DNA from: Brachybacterium sp. Z12
Lineage (GTDB): Bacteria > Actinomycetota > Actinomycetes > Actinomycetales > Dermabacteraceae
Direction: 5' to 3'
Assembly: GCF_014400405.1 (NCBI RefSeq)
Contig: NZ_CP060496.1
Location: 2,976,001-3,040,000 of the forward strand
DNA length: 64,000 bases
Shown: piece by piece, positions 31,568 through 41,012 of the stretch
Position numbering within the stretch: position 1 is the first letter of the stretch
How the letters are laid out: every line of letters begins with the position of its first letter
Notes under the pieces: model-generated
The model's input: only the letters and a program-made list of their open reading frames with translations
Told to the model about the DNA's origin: nothing
Databases searched by the model: none
Translations under genes and position numbers: made by a program

Positions 31568-32322
31568 GCGAGACCTCTCCGCCGCGGAACCAATCCCGCT
31601 GCGCGTTGGCGATCTTGACCGGCGCGGCCTCGCGCTCCTCGGGGCGTGCCCAGACCACGGCGTTGGCCAGCACCCGCTGGATCTCGGCCTGATGGTAGAC
31701 CGGGTACTCCTGGTCGCCGGGGCTGAAGTAGAAGATCTTGCCCTTGCCGCGGCGGAAGGCGGCACCGGAGCGGAACACCTCTCCCCGGCGAAGGAGGAGA
31801 CGAACACCAGCTCGTCCGGGGCGGGGATGTCGAACATCTCCCCGTACATCTCCTGCTCGGGGACGACGATCGGGTGGGGGACGCCGCGGGCGATCGGGTG
31901 GGAGCCGTTGACGGTCCACACCCGCTCCTCCTCGCCGTCGTTGCGCCACAGCAGGTTGCAGGTGGTGCCCATCAGCGCCTTGAAGGGCTTGGAGTAGTGG
32001 GCGGAGTGCAGGGGCACCAGGCCCATGCCCTCGTGCACGCGGCGCACCACGCGCTCGACGATCTCGTCGGGGACGTCCTCATGGGCCATGTGACCCCACC
32101 AGGTGAGCACGTCGGTCTCGGCGAGCGCCTCCTCGGAGAGGGACTCCTCGATGTCGTCGAGCAGGGCGATGCGCACCTCAGCCTCGACGCCGTCGGCCGC
32201 GCGAGCAGCGTTCGCAGCCCCTCGGCGATCACCGTGTGCATCCCCTCGGGATAGATCTCCTGGACCCTCTGGTCGACCTTTTCGTGCCGGTTCTCGCCGA
32301 ACACGGCAATGCGCAGTGCCAT
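31557..32322 (-). CDS. ThuA-like (class I GATase-fold) protein
   Basis: About 255 residues. ThuA family blocks are [43 protein letters not shown] and the C-terminal [16 protein letters not shown]. ThuA of rhizobia takes part in trehalose utilisation with the oxidoreductase ThuB, matching the downstream Gfo/Idh gene. Two single-base losses (near 32206 after LLAR, and near 31789 in FAGGEVFRSG) break the frame; adding both gives 256 codons. The ATG at 32322 is chosen; an in-frame ATG at 32333 is an alternative. Confidence 0.87.
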
Positions 32323-32380
32323 GGTGCTCTTCATCCTGTCGCTCGTGGTCCGCGGGCTCGTCCGCGGTGACGGTGGTCCC

Positions 32381-32386
32381 ATCGTA
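32381..32386 (-). promoter_or_regulatory. -10 candidate of the ThuA operon
   Basis: TACGAT on the minus strand, about 60 bases upstream of the ThuA start. No clear -35. Confidence 0.3.
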
Positions 32387-32525
32387 GAGCCGCGGCGTGG
32401 CCGCCCGGGCCCGGCGTCCGGGTGCGCACAGCACTTCCACGCACCGGCCGACACCACCGGAGCGCCGCCCGGAACCGTGACCGGGATGTGATCTGTTTCT
32501 CACCTGGTCCGACTATGGTCGACTC

Positions 32526-32553
32526 CAGGCTCCTTCAATGGCGAGGGAGCCTG
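32526..32553. other. Short hairpin followed by T-rich bases
   Basis: caggctcc / ggagcctg (8-bp stem, 12-base loop) followed by cattttct, about 300 bases before the esterase. It could be a terminator of a short upstream transcript or part of the 5' leader. Confidence 0.35.
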
Positions 32554-32855
32554 CATTTTCTCGGGGCGGGCGACCGCCGCCGGGATCCCCGCCGGGGCCC
32601 GGAGCCCCGCACGGGCCGGGCCGATGCCTCCTTGCGGACTCAGCACCATCGACCCGGCACCGACGGGAACATCGACCCGGCACCAACGGACGAGCCCTCC
32701 GGCCATGCCTGACACTTCCGGCCACCCCTCTACGAAGGTGCGCCGCACCGACAGGCCCCGACACCCCACGGCGACCTGCACCTCTTGTGCACCACGGTCA
32801 CGCCGGGCGAGTGTGCTGCGTGACACACTGCCATTCTCTGCGTCCTGGAGGACCC

Positions 32856-34026
32856 ATGTCCCGGCCCGTGCCCGCCCACTCGTCCGCCGCCCCGTCGGCC
32901 ACCTCCCGAGGAGATCTCCCAGTTCCCTCCCGCCGCGCTCTGCCGGCGCCCTCCCGCCGCGCTCTGCCAGTTCCCTCCCGCCGCGCCCTGCTCCTGGGAG
33001 CCGCGGCCGTCGCACCGATGGTCGCCCTCGGCGCGGGCAGCGCCTCCGCCCTCAGCGGCTTCCACGACGCGGGCGACCTGCGCATCATCGACCACTGGGC
33101 CCATGAGGACATCCGCTCCGTCGACTTCCGCTTCGACACCGGCGGGCAGGTGCAGACCTTCGCCCCGTCCCTGCGCGTGACCGTCCCGGCGGGGTACGAC
33201 CAGAACCCGGACAAGCACTACCCGGTGGTGCTGCTCCTGCACGGCGGCGGGGGCATGTACCAGGACTGGACGAACCACGGCAACGTCATCGAGCAGACGG
33301 AGAAGCACGAGGCCATCGTGGTGATGCCCGACGGCGGTGCGGGCTCCTTCTACTCCAACGCGAACTTCCCCGGCCCGGGCTCACCGCCAACTGGGAGTCG
33401 TTCATCATGGACATGGTGCTCCCGTTCGTGCACTCCAACTTCCGCACCGCCCCGGACCGGATGGCCATCGCCGGCCTGTCGATGGGCGGCTTCGGCGCCC
33501 TCGCTCTGGGGCAGCGCTACTGGGGCCACTTCCGCTCCGTCAGCTCCTATTCCGGCCCCGCCGATTGCGGTGCCTCCCCGCCGGGCTACTGGTGGGCACG
33601 CTGATCATGGTCTCGCCGCTCGGCGACGTCCCCCGCTACGGCCTGAACGCGAACGGCCCCGGCGCAATCTGGGGCCTGGAGCCGTACCCGGAGATCGCCC
33701 ACGGCTACAACCCACTGGCGAACATCGAGGCCTACCGCGACAAGCGCATCTTCCTGCGCACCGGCAACGGCCCGCTGCTGGACCTGCTGGGCTTCGACGG
33801 GATGGACGATCTGATCGGCGAGTACCAGGAGCGCCTGGACCAGTTCGGGATGGATCTGCAGGAGAACGTCGTCATGCACACGCAGACGGCCTTCTCGAAC
33901 GCGCTGTCCGATGCCGGGATCGAGCACGACTTCCGCGTCGACGACGGCGAGACCCACGAGTGGGGCCTGTGGAATCGCAGCTTCGCCGAGGACCTCCCGG
34001 GCATGCTCGAGGTGCTCAACTCCTGA
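32856..34026 (+). CDS. Secreted alpha/beta-hydrolase esterase (antigen-85/EstA-like)
   Basis: About 390 residues. The N-terminus carries three SRRAL repeats and a twin-arginine-like signal (SRRALLLGAAAVAPMVALG...ASA). The mature enzyme has YPVVLLLHGGGGMYQDW (oxyanion region), nucleophile Ser in AIAGLSMGGFGALALG and a terminal His in DDGETHEWGLWN. Such esterases act on feruloyl, acyl or phenyl esters, or resemble mycolyltransferases; mycolyl transfer is unlikely without other mycolate genes. Frames break near 33381 and 33577, consistent with two lost bases (391 codons). Good SD (ggagg). Confidence 0.87.
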
Positions 34027-34090
34027 TCGACGTGCTGTGAGCTTGCGAGCGGCAGGAGAACAGGCCAGAAGGCGCGCCTGAGCCTCCGGC

Positions 34091-34480
34091 TCAGATCCTC
34101 CGAGCCCTCACCAGACGGCCGTCGGCCTCGAGCTGCTGCTCGAGAGCGGCGGCCGTCTCGAGGTGCGTGCGCGCGGCCCGGGCACGGCCCCGCAGACCGC
34201 CGAGGGCCCGCCCCGCGGATTCGCCCCACAGGTAGCGGATCTCGGTGGCGCCGGGGCTTTCACGCAGCTCGATCGCGGCGGTGAGGTGGAAGGCGGAGCC
34301 GGCGAGCGCGCCGAGGAACACCGTGCGGCGTCGGCTGCCGATCTCGAAGACGAGCCGGCCGGGGCTGTGCTCACGGGCGCTCCAGCCCCGCCCGGTGAAG
34401 AACTCCTCGAGGAGGGCTTGGACGGCGCTCGGCTCCGCCCGCACCGTCAGGACCACGCCTGCCGCAGGGTGCGCGCTCAT
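34091..34480 (-). CDS. Small conserved hypothetical protein in the ether-lipid operon
   Basis: The protein is 129 residues with alternating beta-strands and a helical C-terminus (RGRARAARTHLETAAALEQQLEADG), giving a likely alpha/beta fold; no motif was recognised. The ATG at 34480 overlaps the phosphatase stop (ATGA), so it belongs to the same transcript. It is the last gene of the operon. Confidence 0.65.
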   Translation of the reverse strand: MSAHPAAGVVLTVRAEPSAVQALLEEFFTGRGWSAREHSPGRLVFEIGSRRRTVFLGALAGSAFHLTAAIELRESPGATEIRYLWGESAGRALGGLRGRARAARTHLETAAALEQQLEADGRLVRARRI

Positions 34481-35070
34481 GCGTCGGCGCCCGCGCGGGA
34501 GGGGCCGAGCTCGCGCAGCTCGGCGTTGGCCAGGTGCGGGACGTCGCGGTGATCGTGAGGGTCCATCCCGGCGCCGATCGCGAGCGCGATCTGCAGCACG
34601 TCCCCGTGGGCGACCAGCACCACGGGTGCGGTGCGGGCGATCTCGTCGGCCTCGCGCAGCACCGCGAGAACCCGGGCGACGACGGCGGAGACCTGCTCGA
34701 CCTCGTGCTCGTGGGCGCCGCGGCCGCGGTCGATCTCCCACACCTGGTCGTAGGCGCTCGCGGGGCCTTCGTCGTGCCGGCCGAAGCTGCGTTCGCGCAG
34801 GCGCTGATCCAGGCTCGGCGCGGCCGTGCCGAGCCCGCCTGCGAACTCCTCAGCGGTCTGGAGGGCGCGGGCGAAATCGCTCGAGACCACCACCGTGCCC
34901 GGGCCCAGGCCCTGCGCAGCGCCGACGTCGGCGGCCTCGCGGGCCTGGGCACGGCCGAGCGGCGTCAGGCCCACCTCGGTGAGCGCCCGCGGCCCGGGGA
35001 CCGAGACGATCAACCCCTCGACGTTCGCAGTGGACTCGCCGTGGCGCAGCACCCAGACCTGATTCGTCAC
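34477..35070 (-). CDS. Histidine phosphatase family protein
   Basis: The protein is 197 residues. The phosphohistidine motif is LRHGESTAN (residues about 8-16), followed by SSDFARALQTAEEF, RERSFG and the second catalytic His in VLVAHGDVLQI. It could be a phosphoglycerate-mutase-like or general phosphatase. In this operon a role in dephosphorylating a lipid or glycerol phosphate is possible but not shown. GTG at 35070 lies 5 bases after the AGPS-like stop. Confidence 0.87.
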   Translation of the reverse strand: MTNQVWVLRHGESTANVEGLIVSVPGPRALTEVGLTPLGRAQAREAADVGAAQGLGPGTVVVSSDFARALQTAEEFAGGLGTAAPSLDQRLRERSFGRHDEGPASAYDQVWEIDRGRGAHEHEVEQVSAVVARVLAVLREADEIARTAPVVLVAHGDVLQIALAIGAGMDPHDHRDVPHLANAELRELGPSRAGADA

Positions 35071-35075
35071 GGCGC

Positions 35076-36784
35076 TCAGGGGGTGGTGATCTTGCCGGGG
35101 TTCAGGTTCCGGCCCGGGTCGTTGTCCGCGAACAGGCCCTTGACCATGCGCTCACCGACCTCACCGATGTCCTCGGTGATCCACGGCTGGTGCTCGGTGC
35201 CCACCGCGTGGTGGTGCGAGACCGTGGAGCCCAGGTCCACGAAGGTCTGCTGCACGGCGCGCTTGGCCACGTAGTACTGCTCGAGCGCCTGCTCGTCGGA
35301 GGAGTACGGGAAGGCGAAGGTGAAGTAGAGGCAGGCCCCCGCGTGGTAGCTGTGCGACATGTGGGAGAACATGAAGCCGGGCAGGCCCTGCGCCTCCTGC
35401 GCCGCGTAGAACGCCTCGAAGGCCTTAGCGTGGACGGCGTTGAGGTTCGCCCAGGTCGCCCCCGTGTCGCAGACGTCCCCGAAGACCTGGTAGTTCATCA
35501 GGAAGTCGCGCAGGTAGGGGTGTCGAACTTCTTCTGGTCGTAGATCGCGCCGGGGCCCGCACCGAGGGTGATGCCCCCGTTGTTCTTCACGATCTTCTTC
35601 ACGATCGACTTCTGCTGCTCGACCGACTCCTTGGAGCCCTCGAAGCAGACGTAGGAGATCGACATCTCGTTCGTGGTGTCCCAGCCCTTGGAGCGCAGGT
35701 AGGCGAAGAGCCCGTCCTGCACCTTCGCGGCCACCTTGCCCTTGGTGGAGCTGGGCTCCTTGACCATGGCGAGGCTGAACTCGGTCTCCGGACCGTCGGA
35801 GAGCCGGGTGAAGGTGGGGGTGACGTCGGTGGAGCGCGCGATCGCGTGCATCCCGCGGATACCGTGCTCCCAGTCGGGGTACATGTAGGCGATGACCTGG
35901 CGCACCGGCGCGATGCGGTGCACCTGCACGGTCGTCTCGGTGATCACTCCCAGGCGGCCCTCGCTGCCCAGGATCATCTCGTGCACGCTCGGGCCCGAGT
36001 CGCGGCCCGGGATCGGCTTGGTCACCGCGACGCCGTCGGGATGGACCATGCGGAGCCCGCGCACGATGTCCTCGATGTCGCCGTACTTGTCGGACTGCAT
36101 CCCCGAGGAGCGGGTCGCGGCCCAGCCGCCGAGGGTCGAGTAGGTGAAGGAGTCCGGGAAGTGGCCGACGGTCCAGCCCTTCGCGTTCAGCTGCTCCTCA
36201 AGGTCGGGGCCGTACACGCCGGCCTCGGCCCGGGCGAGGCCCGAGGTGTCGTCGATCTCGATGACCTCGCGCATGCGGCCGAGGTTCATGGTGAGGATCG
36301 GGCGCTGCTCGTCCACGTCGGGCGTGACGGAGCCGGAGATGCTGGAGCCGCCGCCGTAGGGGATCAGCACGAGGTCCTCCTCCAGCACGACGCGCAGCAC
36401 CGCGGCGACCTCGTCCTCGGAGGCGGGGTAGACGATCGCGTCGACCAGGCGGGCGAAGTCACCGGCGCGCACCCGGAACAGATCCGGCAGGGACCGGCCG
36501 AAGGAGTGGACGACGCGGTACTCGTCATCGTCCAGCAGGTTCGCCTCGCCGACCACGCCGGTCAGCAGCGAACGCACCGCGGCCGGGAGGCGGCTGGCAG
36601 GCACCTCGAAGTCCGAGAGCTCGGGCTCGACGGGGGTGTCCTTCATGGCCAGGTCCACGCCGACCTTGTTCTTCGCGAGAGGGGCGAAGGCCGGCTTGTT
36701 GTCGTAGCGGAAGGTGACGTCATCCAGACCCCACCCCCACCACTTGTGCCGCTTGACCTCGCGTGCGCTCAGCCGTTCGCTCAT
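35076..36784 (-). CDS. Alkyldihydroxyacetonephosphate synthase-like FAD enzyme
   Basis: FAD-linked oxidase-type protein, about 569 residues. The FAD domain has VLIPYGGGSSISGSVTP and SFTYSTLGGWAATRSSGM followed by YGDIEDIV. The C-terminal domain has SHSYHAGACLYFTFAF and STVSHHHAVG, which match the catalytic Tyr and HHH motifs of AGPS. AGPS swaps the acyl group of acyl-DHAP for a fatty alcohol, forming the ether bond. One C is missing near 35518 (DTPYLRDF); with it 570 codons. The ATG overlaps the plsC stop (ATGA). Weaker homologues include other FAD oxidases (glycolate/lactate-type), but the tail strongly favours AGPS. Confidence 0.88.
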
Positions 36785-37536
36785 GCGGATTCCTCCTCGT
36801 CCCGGACAGCCCTGCCCAGGACCTCGTCGTAATGCTCGTCGTACAGGCTCTTCACCTGGGCGCGGATCCGGGTGGAGAACTCCACCGCGGATTCGTCCTC
36901 GTGGGAGATCATCGGCTCGCCGAAGACGACGGCGACCGGGGGCCGGCCCTTCTTCGGCCAGCTGCGGCCCTTGGGCATCGCCTCATGCGCGCCGATGATC
37001 GCGGCCGGGACGACGGGCACGCCGACCCCGATCGCGAGTGCCGCGGCGCCCGGTTTGAACTCTGCCATCTTCCCGTCCAGCTGACGGGTCCCCTCGGGGA
37101 ACACCAGGATCGGCACCCCGGCCCGCAGCAGCTTGCGCGAGGTGCCGGCGTGCTTGCGGGAACCGCCGCGGTCGATGGGGAAAGCGTTGAAGATCACCCG
37201 GACGAAGAGGCGGCGGTACCAGACGGCGAAGAAGTAATCCGCGGCGACGCCGGTGGACAGGAAGCGGGCCTGCGCCCAGGGCAGGCAGCGGGCCAGCATC
37301 GGGGCGTCGATGTGGCTGGAGTGGTTCGCGACCAGCACGAACGGTCCGCGCACGGTGCGCACCCTGCGGTGCACCACCTTCGAGGTGGTGAGGTTCGAGC
37401 TCACCACGGCGCCGAAGAACCCGCGCTGCAGGACGAAGCGCATCGCCGCTCGGGCGCGAGAGCGGTACTTGGCCAGCCCACCCTCGGGCCTCTCCCAGCC
37501 CTCACCGCGAGAGCGGGCGGACAGCGAGGCCCGCAC
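36781..37536 (-). CDS. PlsC-family glycerolphosphate acyltransferase
   Basis: The protein is 251 residues. The HX4D catalytic motif is in VANHSSHIDAP (about residue 72) and the FPEGTRQ block binds the phosphate; FNAFPIDRGG and PVVPAAIIG are further family blocks. It would acylate 1-acyl- or 1-alkyl-glycerol-3-phosphate, or DHAP. The GTG at 37536 is chosen; the frame stays open to the SDR stop at 37606, so a start up to about 20 codons earlier is possible. Overlaps the AGPS-like gene by 4 bases. Confidence 0.9.
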   Translation of the reverse strand: MRASLSARSRGEGWERPEGGLAKYRSRARAAMRFVLQRGFFGAVVSSNLTTSKVVHRRVRTVRGPFVLVANHSSHIDAPMLARCLPWAQARFLSTGVAADYFFAVWYRRLFVRVIFNAFPIDRGGSRKHAGTSRKLLRAGVPILVFPEGTRQLDGKMAEFKPGAAALAIGVGVPVVPAAIIGAHEAMPKGRSWPKKGRPPVAVVFGEPMISHEDESAVEFSTRIRAQVKSLYDEHYDEVLGRAVRDEEESA

Positions 37537-37605
37537 CCGTTCCGAGCGGCTTTTGGGCTGTTCGGCGGGGACGGGCTCTTCCGGCGTGTCCTGGGGGTCA
37601 AGCGA

Positions 37606-38382
37606 TCACTTCTCCCGGCTGCGGCGATGGCTGAGCACAGCGCTCAACCGGGCCACGATCCCACGCGGGGTGGTGCGCAGCACGCCCGCGATCAGCTTCC
37701 AGCGCTTCGAGGGGATGGAGACCGGCTTGCCCCGGGCGACGTCCCGCAGGCAGTCCTCGACCAGGCGGTCGGCATCGAGCCACAGCACCCCGGGGATCGA
37801 AGAGCCCTTGATCCCGGCGCGGGTGTGGAACTCGGTGCGCACCCAGCCCGGCATGAGGGCGGTGACATTCACGCCGGTGCCGCTGAGCTGCACGCCGAGG
37901 GACTCGGAGTAGTTGCCCACCCACGCCTTGATGGCGGAGTAGTTGTTCTGGGTGACCAGCGCGGAGACGGAGCCGACGTTGATGATCCAGCCGCGGCCGC
38001 GGGCGCTCATCGCCCGGCCTGCGGCGCCGCCCAGCTTGAGCACCGCGCGGACCATCACCTCGAAACCGAGGTCGTGCTGGGTGAGGTCCTCCTCGAGCAG
38101 CGGGGACTTCACCGAGAAGCCGGCGTTGTTGACGAAGACGTCCACGGGATCGGTGGTCGACTCGAGGCGGTCGGCGACGTGCTGCTGCGCTTCGCGGTCG
38201 GAGAGGTCGGCGACCATCGTCTCGACCTCGACGCCGTGCTCGCGTCGTAACTGTGCGGCGGTCTCGGCGAGGCGTTCAGGGTTCCGCGCGACCAGCACGA
38301 GAGCTGTCCCCCGACCCGCGAACGCTCTGGCGAACGCGGCCCCGATGCCTGCGGTGCCGCCGGTGATCAGGGCCCTATGCAT
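37606..38382 (-). CDS. Short-chain dehydrogenase/reductase (possible alkyl-DHAP reductase)
   Basis: The protein is 258 residues and intact. Cofactor motif LITGGTAGIGAAFA, NNAG block (FVNNAGFSV), catalytic Ser in VGSVSAL and YSAIK for Tyr and Lys. The ARNPERL loop after strand 2 suggests NADP. The known acyl/alkyl-DHAP reductases of eukaryotes (Ayr1, PexRAP/DHRS7B) are SDRs, so this fits the missing reduction step between AGPS and PlsC. That assignment is from context only. It is the first gene of the minus-strand operon. Confidence 0.88.
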   Translation of the reverse strand: MHRALITGGTAGIGAAFARAFAGRGTALVLVARNPERLAETAAQLRREHGVEVETMVADLSDREAQQHVADRLESTTDPVDVFVNNAGFSVKSPLLEEDLTQHDLGFEVMVRAVLKLGGAAGRAMSARGRGWIINVGSVSALVTQNNYSAIKAWVGNYSESLGVQLSGTGVNVTALMPGWVRTEFHTRAGIKGSSIPGVLWLDADRLVEDCLRDVARGKPVSIPSKRWKLIAGVLRTTPRGIVARLSAVLSHRRSREK

Positions 38383-38388
38383 GGCGGC

Positions 38389-38400
38389 TACGATACACTA
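38389..38400. promoter_or_regulatory. Overlapping divergent -10 elements of the ether-lipid operons
   Basis: TACGATACACTA offers a plus-strand -10 (TACGAT or TACACT) for the reductase-HAD gene and a minus-strand -10 (TATCGT, 38390-38395) for the SDR operon. TATCGT ends 7 bases before the SDR ATG, so that mRNA may be leaderless. The shared element implies coordinated expression. Confidence 0.45.
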
Positions 38401-38518
38401 GCGAGGCCCTGACCAGCGCGGAGAAGCTCCCAGGTGGGAGCCCCGCAGGGCAGTCCGCGAGCGCGCCGGACGGAACCGCGTGCCGCGCCCCCGCCGTACC
38501 CGTCCATCAGAGGATCCC

Positions 38519-40803
38519 ATGTCGCACACCACCTCCCCCGCCGTTCAGTCCGCCACCGGCGGCACGACCAGCGGAGGGCGTCGGATCCTGCTGACCGGCG
38601 TGACCGGCTTCCTGGGCCAGGCGGTGCTCCGCTCGCTGCTGGAGACCACGTCCGACGTCCACGTCACCGCCGTCGTGCGCCCCAAGGGCTCCGTCAGCGG
38701 CCGCGCAAGCGGCTCGAGCAGCTGCTGCGCAAGCCCGTGTTCTCCTCCTGGGCAGAACTGCTGGGGGCCGACGGCGCCGACGGCAAGGCGCTGCTGAAGG
38801 AGATCTTCGACGAGCGCGTCGGCGTGCTCGAGGGCGATCTCACTGACATGCCCGAGCTCACCGAGCCGTACGACGTGGTGATCCATTCCGCGTCGTCAGT
38901 GTCCTTCGATCCGCCGATCGACGAGGCGTTCCGCACCAACGTCGGCGGCGCGCAGAATCTTTACGAGGCGCTGCTCGCCTCGGGCCAGGACCCGCATGTC
39001 ATCCACGTCTCCACCGCCTACGTCGGCGGCATCTCGAAGGGTCTGCGCCAGGAGGGCTCGCTCCAGGCCGACGTCGACTGGCGCGCCGAGTACGAGGCGG
39101 CCCTCCAGGCCCGTGCCCGGGTCGATGCCGAATCCCGCCGGCCCGAGACTCTGCGCTCCCAGATCAACGCGGCGACGGGACGCCACGGCAGGATGGGCCC
39201 AAGGGCGGTCGCCTCGGCCTCCGAGGAGGCCCGCCGCGAGTGGGTCGACGAGCGTCTGATCGACTTCGGCCGCACCCGCGCCCAGTCCGTCGGCTGGACC
39301 GACATCTACACCTTCACCAAGGCGATGGCCGAGCAGGTCGCCGAGGAGCTGTGGGCCGCGAACGGCCACCGCGTCTCCTTCGTGCGCCCCTCCATCATCG
39401 AGTCCGCGATGAAGAAGCCCTACCCGGGCTGGATCGACGGCTACAAGGTGGCCGATCCGTTGATCATGGCCTACGGCCGCGGCGTGCTGCCCGAGTTCCC
39501 CGGCCTGGCGGACTCGATCCTCGACGTGATCCCGGTGGACCATGTCGTCAATGTGATCGTCGCCCTGGCCACCCAGGACGTCTCCCGCCGCGGCGATGAT
39601 GCGTACTTCCAGGTGGTCTCCGGCGCTTCGAACCCGCTGCCCTTCCACGAGATGGTCTCCGCGGTGCGCGAGTACTTCGTGAAGTACCCGCTGGAGGATG
39701 ACAAGGGCCGCCCGATCCATGTGCCCGAGTGGACGTTCCCCGCGGTCGAGATGGTCGAGCAGCGATTCCGCGCCAAGGAGCTCTCCGCGAAGCTCGGCTC
39801 CGCCGCGGTCGCCTACCTCCCGGCCACCAAGCGCACCCGGGAATGGACCGCCGGCCTGCACAAGGCCACCTCCGGGCTGACCATGCTGCGCAAGTACATC
39901 GAGCTGTACCGGCACTACACCAAGACCGAGATGGTCTTCGATGACGCCAACACCCGCGCGCTGCGCGAGGAGCTGCCGGCGGACTTCCTCGAGACCCACG
40001 ACTTCGACATCACGGGGCTCGTCTGGAAGGACTACTTCCAGAAGCAGCACCTGCCGGCCGTCACTGATCTGACCAAGGCGTACTCCCGCGCGAAGTCGGC
40101 GCAGAAGAAGCGTGCATCCCGCCCCGCCCCCGAGCTCAAGCCCTCCGAGAACACGCTGGCCGTGTTCGACCTCGACGGCACGGTGCTGGCGACGAACATC
40201 GTCCAGCAGTACTTCGCGGTGGTCCGCGCCACGAAGCCGCGCCGCACCTGGCCGAAGGAGATCGGCGGGCTGCTCGCCTCCGTCCCCGGCTACCTGCGCG
40301 CCGACAAGCGGGACCGCTCCGAGCTGATCCGCCTGGTCAACCGCCGCTACAAGGGCTACCGCAGCGCGGATCTGCGCACCCTGATGCAGGGCGAGGCCGG
40401 GCGTCGCATCCGCGCCTCGATCCTGCCCGAGGCCCTCGAGACCATTGAACGCCACCGCGCCGCCGGTCACCGCACGGTGCTGGTCTCCGGCGCGCTGGAC
40501 GTGCTGGTCGAGCCGCTCGCCGACCTGTTCGACGAAGTCATCGCCACGCACATGGACGAGGACGCCTCCGGTGTGATGACCGGCTACCTCGCCACTCCGC
40601 CGCTGGTCGACGAGGCCCGCGCGAACTGGCTGCGGAAGTACGCCGACCTCCACGGCGCGGACCTGTCCACCTCCTACGGCTACGGCGACTCCCATGCCGA
40701 TGCCGCGTGGTTGGCCCTGGTGGGCACGCCCGCCGCGGTCGCCCCGGACCTGGGCCTGTACGCGGTGGCGAAGAAGAAGCGCTGGCAGATCCTGGAGTGG
40801 TGA
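38519..40803 (+). CDS. Fatty acyl-CoA reductase fused to HAD-IB hydrolase
   Basis: About 761 residues. N-terminal extended SDR reductase domain: LLTGVTGFLGQAVLRSLL near residue 24, VIHSASSVSFDPP, HVSTAYVGG, and YxxxK in YTFTK; this is the male-sterility/FAR family that reduces acyl-CoA to fatty alcohol. A FAR_C-like helical part follows. From about residue 545 a HAD phosphatase domain begins with VFDLDGTVLAT and ends with YGYGDSHADAAWL. The HAD part could dephosphorylate a lipid intermediate. One base is missing near 38700 (GRKRLEQLL); 762 codons with it. Start ATG at 38519. Confidence 0.9.
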
Positions 40804-40830
40804 GGGGCTGAGGGCGCCCCAACCACCAGA

Positions 40831-40925
40831 CGGGGCCGGCCACCAGAACTCTGCCGTAGGCGTGAGTTGAACGGCTATACAGCGTTCAACTCACGCCTAC
40901 AACATTTTTGTGGTGGCTGGCCCCG
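40831..40925. repeat. Nested palindromic (REP-like) element, copy A
   Basis: The inner 18-bp arms (40856-40873 and 40883-40900) are perfectly complementary; the outer arms (about 40831-40846 and 40910-40925) match at 14 of 16 positions. Core sequence gagttgaacg / cgttcaactc. A related element is at 42134-42219. It follows the FAR-HAD stop and may double as its terminator (attttt follows the inner arm). Confidence 0.75.
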
Positions 40926-41012
40926 CCTCGACCTCTCCTCCACACTGCGTCCCAGTCCACAGTGCCAGCCGCTTCCGCCTGCCGCAGCGTCGCTCTCGCT
41001 GAGACTCGGCAC

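Larger units (their letters stand above)
32323..32855. other. Divergent gap ThuA operon / esterase
   Basis: No gene is visible in about 530 bases. It contains a TACGAT -10 candidate for the ThuA operon (32381-32386, minus strand), a short hairpin at 32526-32553, and a tandem direct repeat (about 32649-32690, atcgacccggcacc twice). An SD (ggagg) precedes the esterase start. Confidence 0.6.
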
